Shown here in pieces: positions 32,287 through 44,155 of a DNA stretch of 64,000 nt. A program made the position numbers and the translations under genes. Position 1 is the stretch's first letter. Each line of letters starts with the position of its first letter. The stretch is from NCBI GenBank assembly GCA_021396245.1, contig WNYE01000073.1:62001-126000 (forward strand), given 5' to 3'. The notes beneath the pieces are model-generated. The model ran no database searches. It was not told the DNA's origin and worked only from the letters and a program-made list of their open reading frames with translations. Origin of the DNA: Sporothrix humicola. Taxonomy: Eukaryota > Ascomycota > Sordariomycetes > Ophiostomatales > Ophiostomataceae.

Positions 32287-33216
32287 ATGGGTCACTTCTT
32301 GACTTTTGTCACAGCCATTGGCCTTGCATCTGTGGCCAGCGCTGCAGCAGATTGCACACGAGAGTTTCTCGCCGGCACTGCAGACAAGTATGTCCAGGCT
32401 CAGACGGCAGGATCCACCAAGCTTCTTGGTGAGATTCTCGCCGCCAATGCCACGTACAAGGAGAACTTTAACGTGACGGACATCTCCAAGAGCATCCTCA
32501 CCGTGCCCATCAAAATCGACCGCACGCACAAGTACTACGACACAACTCTGTGCGGCGGTTTTGTTGAGGTGATTGCCGCCTCGCCGAATGCCACGGCCTC
32601 AGGCACACCCTACCTCATCCACACTCGTTTTTTGCACGAAAACGGACCGGCCAGCGGTGTCACTTTCATCGAGTCCGTCGTCACCAAGCCGGGCGACTGG
32701 GCCTTTAATGCCACGGGCTACCTCCACTACGATGGCATGGAGGCGTGGCCCGAGATCCCCGCCGAAAAAAGAGACACCCGTGCGATTGTCCAGGCCGCCG
32801 GCGATGCCTACTTTAACCGCTTCAACAACACCAGCATCGTCATCCCCATTGCGTCGGCCTGTGCCCGCTTGGAGGGCGGCTCCTACACGGCCCGCGGCAA
32901 CTTTTCCGCCAACACCTGCGACGGCTACCCGGACACTGTGACGGTGGTCGACAGACGCTACATTGTCGACGAGGTGTACGGCGTTGTGGACATTTTTGAG
33001 GGCTTCCCCGGCCTCGATCGGGCATCACCAACGATTCCTGTGGCAGACAGCCACCTGTTCCGTATAGAGGGCGGCAAGATCCGGTACATTCACACCGTGT
33101 CAAAGTGCATCAACTACAACTGCGGTATGAACGACACGACCTTTGGCCAGGAGCCCGAAAATGGCCAGATTGCACGCCGGCGGGCCATGTTCAGACGGAA
33201 GCTGCCTGGCCTTTGA
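32287..33216 (+). CDS. Secreted DUF8021-type protein
   Basis: A 309-residue intronless secreted protein. MGHFLTFVTAIGLASVASA is a classic signal peptide with cleavage after ASA. An upstream in-frame ATG at 32260 would add MFALSASLI; 32287 has the better context (ATCATCATGG). The mature part has several Asn-x-Ser/Thr sites (NATYK, NVTD, NATA, NATG, NNTS, NDTT) and five or six cysteines. The C-terminal two thirds resembles the fungal DUF8021 family: RAIVQAAGDAYFNRF, then a Cys/Glu-rich SACARLEGG, GYPDTVTVVDRRYIVDEVYGV, and the close SHLFRIEGGKIRYIHTVSKC. Members are secreted proteins of unknown function with an NTF2-like (cone-shaped) fold as a possible structure. Function here is not known. 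Confidence 0.87.
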   Translation: MGHFLTFVTAIGLASVASAAADCTREFLAGTADKYVQAQTAGSTKLLGEILAANATYKENFNVTDISKSILTVPIKIDRTHKYYDTTLCGGFVEVIAASPNATASGTPYLIHTRFLHENGPASGVTFIESVVTKPGDWAFNATGYLHYDGMEAWPEIPAEKRDTRAIVQAAGDAYFNRFNNTSIVIPIASACARLEGGSYTARGNFSANTCDGYPDTVTVVDRRYIVDEVYGVVDIFEGFPGLDRASPTIPVADSHLFRIEGGKIRYIHTVSKCINYNCGMNDTTFGQEPENGQIARRRAMFRRKLPGL

Positions 33217-36200
33217 GTGTGTTGCGGTCCTTCTTCTCTTTATGATTTAATTGTTCTATTTTTACTTCTGTGCTTTCCTTTTACTTCCTGAGGATTCAGT
33301 TTATTGTCTTCTTCTTCATTTTGAATTTTGAAATTTGTCTGCTTTTTGTTCTTGTACTTTTTTTTTTTTTTTGTTAAAATGAAAACATATCCAAAAGTTT
33401 AGTTAATTTAACCTGTATTTAATTAAAAAAACAATCCAACATGAGCATTGTCCCTTATTACTTCGAGTTGCAGCCTCATGCTTCACCTCTCCCCAAGCCA
33501 TATCAGCTCATGTACTGTGTACATCGACGACAATCCCGCCTTGTGTACTCCGTACAGTACATACATTTTCGTCTTCAATTTTGTCTGCAAGTTCAAAAGT
33601 CCGTTGGCCATGGAAGCGGCCGAGACAAGGAACAACCAAATGAATCATATGTCGTAACAACGGAAAAGGCAAAGAAGTGCAAGAAAAGAAAGCCTCTCGT
33701 ATTGAACTCGACACTCTGCAGTGGAGTTATGTCTCGAGGCGGCCAGTCACAGGTTGAGCTGCGGTGGATCCGAGCTTCCAGCTGTGAACGTGCAGGCAAA
33801 GACAGAGCCGTATTGCCTCATTGGGACGAAGGGCGGTTGACGAGCGGGGAGCTGCAGAAAATTGAGGTTGGAAAGGGATGGGACCCGGAATGCAGTGGAA
33901 GAAAGACAAGAAAGACATGTCCAGGCAGGGAAGGAAAAGAGACAAAAAAGACGAAAGAAACAATAAAAAAATGAACGCGAGTAAAAAATTAAATAAACGT
34001 CAATTGAGGAGACAAAATAACGAAAAGAGGCAGCCTGCCGTCAGTCAAATGTCTTCAATTGATCTAGTCAAAAGCCTCGTGCAAACAATTTCGACAATTG
34101 TGCATTGGGCCATCTCGATGTGTCTTGAGTGAAGATTTCTTTTCAACAACGTGGATCAATTCATTAGATGCTAACAAAAGCAGAGACAATACGGCATACT
34201 ATTGAATATCGTCACTGCCTCCCACGAGGCCATTTTCTCCTACAGTAGACTGTGTAAATGAGGAAGTATTATTCTGGCGCTAGCCGGAATAGGCAATTCA
34301 CCACTCGTCCCTTCCAGTTTGTTTACTTTGCCCCTTCCCTCCCTTGCAGACCTGGCCTTGCATTGGGCGGGGAAGGTGCGAGTGACAGGGCCACAAAGGG
34401 CCACAAAGTGTCCGTTATGTTTTACTCGCCGACATCCCGGACCATGTCGAGCACGCTCACATCCTTTTTTTCACAGACTCTGTCAATTCTCTGCCATTAC
34501 TCTTCAATGACAGCGGCGCCAGGGTCATAGCGCGAACATTGTCCCTTCTTGTTAGCTAGCTGAACTCTGCTGAACCCTGCCAGCACGCCACAAGCGGCGG
34601 CATTGCCCGAACGAGCCTTCCCAGGTGCGGTGGAGATGTCGTCCGTCGTGCCTTCTTCTTTTGATCAACACTGGGATATTGGTATTGGGCGCCACTTCCT
34701 CAAAGTACGAAGCACTTGGAAAGGAAGGCGCGGGGCTCGCGGCCTGGTGAGCGAGCCAGGTTGCTCTTTCCAGGTCGGCAGCTGATGTTGATCATTCCCC
34801 TTTCCCGTATCATCATTCTCCTTTTTCTTCGCCCTGTCTTCAATCCAACCGTTGTCTTTGCACCGCACATTGCCCAAGCAAGCCTGGGATGTGCATACAT
34901 ATTACGTCTTTCAGCTAGCTCCATGCACTCTCTCCCTTCCCGCTCTGTCATGTCTCGCTCTCCACTTATGTGTTTATGATGAATTGGCTCCGCCCGTCCC
35001 AGCTTGGTCTCGCCAGCCAATCCATACCGCTTTGGATCCAACAAGCAAGGTAACAAAACTCGACATCGGAACGAAAACAGTGGAGTACTACTCTCTCGAC
35101 TGCAAGGCTGGGGTCAAGCTAATGCGGCAACCTTCCGCCACCTGGGCGCTATTCACTTTAGCCCCCATTGCGTCTCGTGGTCGAGCCAGAGACTGGCTTG
35201 TTCCAGGCCCGTCCGAACGTGCCCAGGCGCTCGCGCCTTCCCGAGCCCATTCCAGTCGACGATTCCGCTGGGATCTTGTGAACTGCTTCCCATACTTGCA
35301 AGGGGCTAGGACTGAAACTACACGGTAGGCCAACCAGTGCTCCATCGAATGCACGCCACTAGCCCATAACACGGGTTGGGGGCCATCTCCCCTGAAAGCC
35401 AAGACCCTTCTGACCTCTAGTGAGTATCGTGAGGTTCGTGACCACGTCTACGGAGCAATACTCCCTATGATGAAAGCTACTTTAGGGGAACTAACAATCG
35501 TTTTCTGGAAGAGACGGATAATACCTCTCTCGCTACACCCAATCACCGGTCTAGAACCAATAATGCACGCCTTGTCCAGAATGTGGATATTGACGTCGAC
35601 CTTCTGACGCGGCCGATGTTGATGCAGCTGCGGCTTCGGCCAGGCCTCCGCCTGCACATAGATGTGATGGGCAAAAGGACAGAATCATTTTCAAGTTCTG
35701 GCAAGGCGTAAAACCACGCAATGGATTTCATCCCTTCGTGGTGCTCCATATCGACCCAATGGACGTCTATCAAGAAGATCATTACCCGACTATCCCTTCC
35801 CATGTTGCTCTTGCAGTGTGGGAAACAAGAAGTTCCTTTATGTCCTTGGCCCTACGCCATACTCTGTCATTTTTACTTCATGGTCCACTGGCGGATACAA
35901 AATACCTCCGATGATGAGCGTCCAAAACCTGCAGTGTTGAAGAACATTGCAGATGTGGAACCCCAGTCTGCCCCCCGTCTGCAAAGCACTGTCACTGTCA
36001 CTCTCTCCATTTCCCTGCTCCTTGGATTCTCTTGTCGCCCCTTGTCTCGCTTGTCTCCCTTCTCGCCAACGACCACAACGGGCACTAGCGTCTGCAAGAG
36101 TAGGGCTGAGGTCTTGGATACAGGGTCATGCCTCCATTCCCTGTGGTCACATACGATGCGGGCCCTCATTGGATCACATCTCGCGGCGAGGGATACGAAA

Positions 36201-36834
36201 GGGACATGACGCGGCTGTGAGTGGAGGGACGATCATGTTGTATGACTTTTGATTGCAGGCCGTCGCTTTCCACAGGTCTCGGGTCTGTTGATTTTCATGG
36301 ATATTGTCCTTCTTAGCCAGACAAGGGGTCTGATATAAAAAAAAATCAAGAAATTCCCTGCAGATGGACATGTTGGGCGTCCGTCAAAGCAGACTCAACG
36401 CAAAGAGATGCAGCTACTTTGGTACCAGCAATATTGCAAGTCTCATGTACCTTTCTGCTGATTCCCGTGGGCTCTCCTCATGACATGATCCATGTGGAGC
36501 TGGTGCTTGCCGCCAATTTGGAAAATGGCTTTATAACCCTTTGAGAAGTATCTCTCGAGCATTCATTCTCATCGCCTCGGTTGAAGCTTGTTTTACACTA
36601 CAACTTCCCACCGCATCTGAGTCCAGACCTTTGGTTGAGGACCTCCCAGCTTTCTTTTTCTATTACACTTCTTAAACACAAAGTCTCGTCCCATCTCTGC
36701 ATTTATATAATTGCCCATTCCCCAAGCTCATACATCGAGCTGAAATATTTCTTCCCTTTCATCCTATCCGTCTTTAATCCCATCATTGTCTCTCCTTCGG
36801 ACGGAAAGATATTCTTGCCTAGAGCCATCAGATT
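33217..36834. other. 3.6 kb gene-free region
   Basis: No convincing gene was seen. The first 220 nt are A/T-rich (a T run at 33357-33372, TTAATTTAACC and TTTAATTAAA near 33400-33430) and probably the DUF8021 3' region. A TACTCCGTA copy lies at 33546-33554. The region 35440-35800 has short open frames on the minus strand split by stops (for example FLIDVHWVDMEHHEGMKS near 35780-35710), which could be a decayed gene, but I could not recognise a family. From about 36480 the sequence becomes C/T-rich, as in a leader of the next gene. Confidence 0.5.
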
Positions 36835-39800
36835 ATGTTGCCGCTCAGCAAGACTCTCTCAAGTATGCTCCCTCTTCCATCCCATTCTTTTTGGCATCTA
36901 CAGCACACTAACACTTCCCAGAAATCAGGCACAAGCGGAAGTCCACAGCTTCAACATCTTCTGCTGAAGTGACATCCGTTCAAGACGTCGATACCCCAGT
37001 CATTGATTCGCCATCCAAGTCTGTCAAGTCATCGGTCTCTGCGGTCTCCCTCTCCAACTCAGCAGAACCTCCCATCTTTACAGAATTCACTCATCCAGTC
37101 AGCCAAGCCATCCCAGCATTGGTTGAAAAAGTGCCTGCACAGAGTGATCAGGATACAGACCTGTTTGACCCAGAGGCCACTCCTCGTGCTGAGCAACAGC
37201 CGTTCTTCCAGACAGTCCAACCAGAGAAAGAAGCCATGGCGTCTGTCCCGGTTGGTATCATGAAGACCCTGCCCCCTGCGACCGTCAAGGGAACTCAGGC
37301 AGTGGCGGTCAAGGATGGAGCCCGTGTCATTGTGAGCGAGTTCCCTGTTGACGACGAGTCCTCTTCGTCCGAGGAGAAGACCATTGTCCGCAAGGACACC
37401 GCCGTCACGACCACCACTGAAGTGTCCTCGGGCACTCTCACACGCACCACGACCAATGGCAGTCTTCATCCCGAGACTCGTGTGGCCGAGGTCGTCCAGT
37501 ATGTCAAGGGCCTCTTCTCGAAGCTTGGCGCCTATGAAGTCAACATGCTGCGCCAGGCAGACCTCGAGACCTACCTGCGCTACATTGCCGACGAGCGTTT
37601 GATTCACATGCCGCGCAAGGGCAGCGACTGGGATCGTGTCCTGCGCACCGCCCAGTTCTTTGGTCTTCAGATCTGGCGCTTTGGCGAGAAGGTGGGCAAG
37701 TTTGCCCCTGAGAGTCGCGAGGCAGCTGGCTCTGCGCTCGCTTCGTGCCACCTTCTTCTCGAGGTAAGTTTCCAACGACAGCATCATTTGATTCGTGGTT
37801 TCCCCTAACAACCGTCTAGATTGGCCACGCCCAAGCCCCTGCCCTTCTCCCTGCTTTCATGACCCTCTACGAGCTCGGCTTGTTGGTCTCCCAGATCACC
37901 CAGATCCCGGGCATTTTCGAGTCCACCAAGGAGATCAAGGCCGCCATCAGCAACCTGTACAGTGAGCTGGTCGGCCTCGCTGGCTGCATTTCTGTCCACT
38001 ACCGCAACCATATCTTCAACCTTGGCCCTCAGCACCAGGCGGTCACCCTCAACCTCAACGATCTCTTTGGCAGCGACATTGACAAGATCTGGGCCAGCAA
38101 GACGGCCCTCTACGACCGCATCTGGAACCAGAGCCTGGGCAAGAAACACTTTGCCCTCTCCCTTGCCGACCTCCGCCACCGCCTGAACCCCGAGTCGGAG
38201 GCTTTCCGCCATGCCCTCTATGCCGAGCTGGCCGAGGATCTGGAGCGCGCGGAGGACACCTGCGAATGGGTCAAGAGCGACCTGGTGGAGTACCTCCAGT
38301 CGAACGAGAAGATTTTGACCGTGACCGGCGCCCCTGGCTCTGGCAAGACGGTCCTTGCCGATTGGATTGAGGAGCGTCTCCAGCGTCCCCTCAACAACAC
38401 CACCTACAGTGTCCTGCTGTACACATTCCGTGAGTTTCTCTTAGATTTCATCCAAACTCGCATCCTATCCTTCAGACGGAAGACTAACAGGCGCCAGCTT
38501 CGGATGACAGCAATGATGCAACGATTGTCTCATTCCTTAAGGGAGTTCTCTTCCAGCTTCTGGAACGCAGCGTCGGCAACGTGCAGCTGTACGAGACGCT
38601 CGTCACAGCGTTTGTCAACGAGGACATTCACATTCGCACTCATGGCCGCCACCACAAGCATGCCGACTTTGAAAAGGCACTTTGGAAGGCCCTGCAGATT
38701 GGCCTCAACACGTTCAAGAAGAGCGAGGAGCCCATTGTGCTGCTGATTGACGGCTTTGAGCAGGCCGCAGGTGGTGCCCCCTCGGCCATTACTGCCTTCT
38801 TCAAGTCGCTGCAGGAGAACGTCTTCTCGGTCAAGAATGTCCGCACCATCACTTTCTCGCGCTACGAGCACAAGCTTGGCAGTGGCATCCGCCATGTGGC
38901 CATCTCGGAGCAGGATGTTGCCCATGACATTCGCAGTTTCCTGCGCCAGACGTTCTCGCGTTCCGTCCTCTTCATGGAGCTGCCCCCTGCCCAGCGTGAG
39001 AAGCTCATCGATGACCTGTCCGTCAAGGCCAAGGGCTCCTTCCTCTGGGCCCGTCTTGCTGGCAAGTTCCTGCTCAAGTACCATGGCTATCCCATCACGC
39101 CCGACCACCACGGCTACCATGGCCATGATCACAAGCACGAACACAACACGACGGCTAGCTTTGTGAAGGCGGCCGAGTCGATCAGCGCCGATGTTGGCGA
39201 TGTCCTGCTGGCTACGGAGTCCAAGCTCGATCTCAAGGGCGACCACCATCTCCGCAACATGCTGTCTTTCCTGCTCGTATCAGATGCTCCTCTTGAGACG
39301 GACGACTTGGCCGAGATACTCGCTGTCGACCTCCACAGCCAGACGATCCACAAGCCTGTCAACATCGGACAACTGGTGGCTCGGACCGTCCCCGACCTGG
39401 TCCTCGTCCGTGATGGCCGCGTCCGGTTCAAGAGCAACATCATCCGTGCCCACCTGCACAAGCAGCTTGGCAAGTCGCTTCCTGCTGTCAAGGAGGCCCA
39501 CCACCAGCTCACTCTGCGCCTTCTCCTCTACACCAAGGTTTCGGTGCATTGCAGCCTGTTCGACGACCCAACCATTGATGAGATCGACGAGGACACTGTG
39601 CACCGGCTCTTCAAGAATCACCGTTTGCTGTCGTTTGTCATGTCGCACTGGATCTACCACTTCCGTGCTTCGTCCCAGTACCATGCTGGCAGCAACAATG
39701 ACCTGCAGCTGTCCAAGGACTTCAAGGCCGTGTTCCCCGACTCGGCCGTCTTCTCGCTGCTCGAGCGCCATGCGTGGTCCTCGACCACCGACCTCATTGC

Positions 39801-42800
39801 ACGTCTGACCCTGACGCTGCGCATTCGGGAGGCTGTCTTCACTGAGAAGCACATTTGCGTCCTGCAGAGCTTGATCGTCCTGGGCCACGTCCACCACCAC
39901 CACTCGCAGGCCATTGACAGCTCGCGCTACTTTTACCGCGCCGCCATTCTCGGCCAGCATGTCCTGTCGCGCTTCAGCGCCCTGGTTGTCGCCTGTACCG
40001 ACTTCTTCCTGCTGATCACCGACGTCATCACGTTCACCAAGCGCACCGAGATTGTCACCTACCGCGAGACTCTTATTCGGTACAAGATCGAGGTCTGCAT
40101 CGAGCGCTTTGGTGCCCACAGCAAGGTCGTCATTGAGTGGTACGAGAAGCTCGCCGCCCTCTACGTATCCATCAAGGAGGAGGACATGGTCATCATCATC
40201 TACCGCGAGATCTACGAGATCATTGTGGCCCGCGACGGCAAGGGCTCGCACGAGGCGTCCAAGTTCAAAAAGTTCTTCGGCGGGCTCGACGTTACCCTGA
40301 GCGACGGCGAGAAAAAGAAGCCCGTTGACGGCTACGGCAAGCTCCTGCTCGAGACGGCCGAGGACCTCGAGGTGACCGATGTGCTGCTGTACATCTCCAT
40401 CATGCTGCGCGTTGCCCTGTCCTACGAGGCCGACTGCAAGTGGCACTGGGCCGAGCGCATCTACATCAGCCTGTGGCGCAAGGTCTCGATCCTGACGCGC
40501 ACCGTCGTCACCGTCGATGTGCACACGGCCAAGATCAAGGTGGCCCTGGCCTACATCACCTACCTGCGCTCGGTGAAGCGGTTCGAGGAGTCGTGCAACA
40601 TCCTGATGGTGCTCTGGACCGAGTACGAGCACTACACCTTTGAGACCGAGGAGCTCGTGCTGTACCTGCGCGAGATTGGCGTGCTTTTCCGCGCCTTTGG
40701 CATCTTTGACATTGCCGGCCACATCTTTGGCAAGTGCTGGGGCTGGTTCAAGAAGCACGGCAAGGACACGGACGAGGAGGCCGGCAAGACCATTTTGCTC
40801 ATCACCGAGGTCGTCAAGGAGATCACCGAGACAACGACCACCACCAAGACCACGGTCAAGACGACCACGGAGACCACCGAGGTGATTGTCCGCGACGTCT
40901 TTGTCACGCAGTACGAGCGGTGCCGCAAGTCTGGTGTCGACAAGACCTTCTTTGCCGCCGCCCTGGCCCTCATCGACATTCTCATTGCCGCCGGCAACTG
41001 GGGCGAGTGCGAGGTGATTGTGCGCAAGTCGCTCGAGATCAGCTGGAAGGCGATTTTGACCGCCGACCTCAAGGTGAAGCTCACCGAGCACTGGACCAGG
41101 GAGGTGATTGTGCTGGCCAAGCGCCTTGCTGTCTGCCACAAGCACCAGCACCAGTTTGAAAAGGCCGAGAAGATTTATCTGCGCATCTACTATGCGGCTC
41201 TGGCCTCGCTGACTTTTGAGCACGAGCTGTTCCTCGAGGCTCTGGGCGGTCTGATCTGCTTCTACGAGGAGTACCACCGCCATGAGAAGATCATCGAGAT
41301 CTACGTCGAGCTCGTCGAGACGTACCGCAAAAAGTGCGGCGCCGCCCACCGCCTGACCATCCAGGCGCTCTACATTCTGGCCGCGCAGTACGAGATCCTG
41401 GGGCGCAAGGAGGCCTATGCCTGCTACATTGAGATTGTCACCGTCCTCAACAAGGGCCTCAAGCACTGCCACATTGACGCCTACAAGGCGGCCGTCATTC
41501 TTGTTTCGTACTACCACATCGAGAAGAAGTGGGCCGAGCTGCAGGCCATCTGCACCATTCTGTGGGAGACGTTTGTGAACCATCACCACCACCACCACGA
41601 CGAGTACGGCTTCACCGAGGAGGCCATTGTCCTGATCTACGAAAAGTACGTCTACACGCTCGAGTTCCACGCCAAGGTCGACATCCAGGTCTTGTACGAG
41701 ATCTCGGTGACGTACCGCGAGATCGTCACGCGCATTTTTGGTGCCTCGCATCACATTGTCACCCTTGCCCTGCTCGCCCTCGCCCGCATCTGCGAGCGGT
41801 CCGAGAAGCACCAGCACGAGGCCGTCACGATCTACGAGGAGATCATCACCCGGCACAAGACGACCAAGACTACGGTCACCGTGGAGACGGAGACGACGGT
41901 CAAGACGGTCACCAAGCGCCTGTCGACGCTCTACGTGACCATTATCCGCACGGGTGGCAAGGGCGGCAGCAAGTCTGGCGGTGGCGGCGGCACTGTCGGC
42001 CACCACGACCATGGCGTCAGCTTCGACCGCGCCATCTTCCTGTGTCTCGAGGCCTTTGCCCTGTACAAGCTCGAGTACGGCATCTGGCACAAGAAGACGC
42101 TCGCCGTGCTCCTGGACATTGTCTTTTTGTACCAGAAGGTCAACACCAAGGAGTCGCACGCCAAGATTGTGCTGATCCTGCAGACGACTGTCATTGAGAT
42201 TTTGAGCACGCTCACCGTCTCGGTGCAGCTGTTCGAGGCGGCCACCACGATCGCCTCGATCTACGTCACCGCCGGTCTCGTGCACCTGGCCGAGTCGCTA
42301 CTGAACCAGCTCCGCCACCTCCTCGTCTTTGGCGATGTCCTGCCGGCCGGCATCTCGGTCAAGCTCGAGTTCAAGCTGACCCACAAGGTCAACAGCCGCG
42401 TGGTGTTCTTGTTCGTGGCTGCTTTCGAGCGCCACCTCCGCTCCCAGAACAAGAAGGCCGTGGCCATCACCTTCTCGGAGCTGCTGTCGTCGATGCTCTA
42501 CGAGGTCCTGCTGTACGAAGACTACCGCGCCATTGTCGACAGCAAAGATGTCCAGATCGAGCAGATCCTGTTGTCGGGCGCCCGTCTCCGCGGCTTCTGG
42601 GCTGAAGAGTCCCGCTCGGAGCTTCTTGTTGTGCTTGATACACGCCTGTTCCCCGTCTTCAAGACGCGTTACGCCGAGTTTGTCAAGGTCACATCGGACG
42701 AGCACACCAAGCTTTTCTACCTCGCGCTCCTGGGCGAGCTGAACCGCGACAAGGCCGACGCCAGCTACGCCGTCCTGGCCTGCCGCGCCGGCAACAACAA

Positions 42801-43818
42801 GGTGCGCGCCCTGCTCGAGGCCGGCGAGTTTGGCCGCGCCGTCGAGGTCGCCCGCTTTGCGTTTATCTTCGCCTCCAAGCAGGGCTTCTACAAGAGCAGC
42901 CGCGCCCGTATTTCGTACGGTTACAAGCTGGCCGAGTTGCTCGCCGGCATCGACGTCCGCGCCCCGCCCGCCGACTCGACGCTGCGCGCCAGCCTCTTGG
43001 ACCTGTCGCGTGAAGTGACCGACGGCGTGTTTGCCGTGCTGGCCGAAGAAAAGATCGACCTCGCCACGCTCGAAGTGGCCGACGTGACTGGTTTGGTGCG
43101 CCTGCTGGGCGCCCAGGGCGACTTTTCCCGTCTCGAGATGCTGCTGCTGCACCTCTGGCAGTCCCGCGAGGTCCGCCGCAACTGGAAGCCCGAGACCGTG
43201 CTGTCGATTGGCTTCGCCCTCGTGCACGCCTACGCCGGCCAGAAGCAGCACAAGCTCGACCGCGCCATCGACCTCGCCGACGTCCTCTGGTTCAACCTGG
43301 TGCGCAGCCGCGGCTGGCTCGACCGCGACGCCGTGGCCGCCGGCCAGCTGCTGGCCAGCCTCTACATGGAGGCGGGCCGTGCCGCCGACGCCATGAAGGT
43401 GTACGAGAGCGTGCTGCGGCAGATTGACGCGGCGGCCGGCAAGGGCAAGGGCGCGTCTGTCAACGGACACGGAAAGTCCACCGAGGATGCCGAAGGCGAT
43501 GCCGCTCTCCTCGGCCTCCACGCCCGCCAGCACCTGGACCTGCTCGCCTCGGCCCATGCCCGCCTCGGCCGCTGGGTCAAGCCCAAGAAGGAGTACCACG
43601 ACCTCTACGAGCATTTGAGAACCTCTTTGTCACTCCAAAAACAGCTGCCGGCGCCGTTTGAAAAGTGGGCAGCCACCGCCGCCAACGCCGCCACCGACAA
43701 GACGGCGCTGCCCGGCGGCTACGTGAGCCTCAAGGACTGGACCATCTCAGGCGGCGAGACGCTGGACCCGCGCATGGTGATTTGCTATGCGGAGCAGCCG
43801 CTGGTGAAGAACCACTAG
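36835..43818 (+). CDS. NACHT-like NTPase with helical repeats
   Basis: A 2266-residue protein. Exons inferred: 36835-36862, 36922-37763, 37820-38429, 38498-43818; introns are 59, 56 and 68 nt and joins keep frame (exon 1 encodes MLPLSKTLS, continuing KIRHKRKST). Residues 1-170 are Ser/Thr-rich and probably disordered. About 180-420 is a helical domain (VVQYVKGLFSKLGAYEVNML; SDWDRVLRTAQFFGLQIWRF). The P-loop GAPGSGKT is at 460-467, a Walker B-like IVLLIDGFE at 573-581, and a sensor-like TFSRYEH at 612-618, so it is a STAND/NACHT-type switch ATPase. The region after about 780 is a long array of TPR-like helices (for example YYAALASLTFEHELFLEALG), interrupted by two Thr-rich segments (near 1270 and 1615). 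Such architecture resembles fungal NOD-like receptors, but the length and conserved-looking N-terminus suggest a stable, non-hypervariable member. Partner and role are unknown. Confidence 0.88.
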
Positions 43819-44155
43819 GTGGTGGGGTGTGATGAGTTTTGACTTCTTTCGTCTGAATTGGCAGGCGTTTGAAGTTTGATTTGTTGAGTTGTATGATTTT
43901 GGTTTCCTGTTTTGTTTGGTCCGATGCCCTAGTTTGCTTTTGGTTTGATTTCTTTGTTTCATTGTACGGACTACGTTTGATTTCCATCTCTATCGGCTGA
44001 CACCTCCTCATTTCCTTTTTGTTACATTGTTGAATCATTTATTTGTCGTTCGATTTCATCTGTTCAATCATATTTTCATGTTCAATCTAATATTTTGGCT
44101 ATCTTACAACTTTTGGTTCACCACATTTTCAAATCATGTCCATCCATCCACGCCC
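43819..44155. other. Intergenic between convergent genes
   Basis: 337 nt, T-rich on the plus strand (GTTTTGTTTGG, TTTCTTTGTTTC), consistent with the 3' end of the NACHT gene and of the minus-strand PD40 gene. No gene was seen. Confidence 0.6.

Noticed and set aside
35448..35803. Possible decayed gene on the minus strand
   Set aside because: Short, interrupted frames with some hydrophobic pattern, but no family recognised and no way to join them from this sequence alone.
39280..42285. 1001-codon open frame on the minus strand
   Set aside because: It lies antisense to the NACHT gene, whose G/C-ending codons remove stops from the opposite strand. Its product has no hydrophobic core or motif. 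The plus strand explains the conserved blocks.
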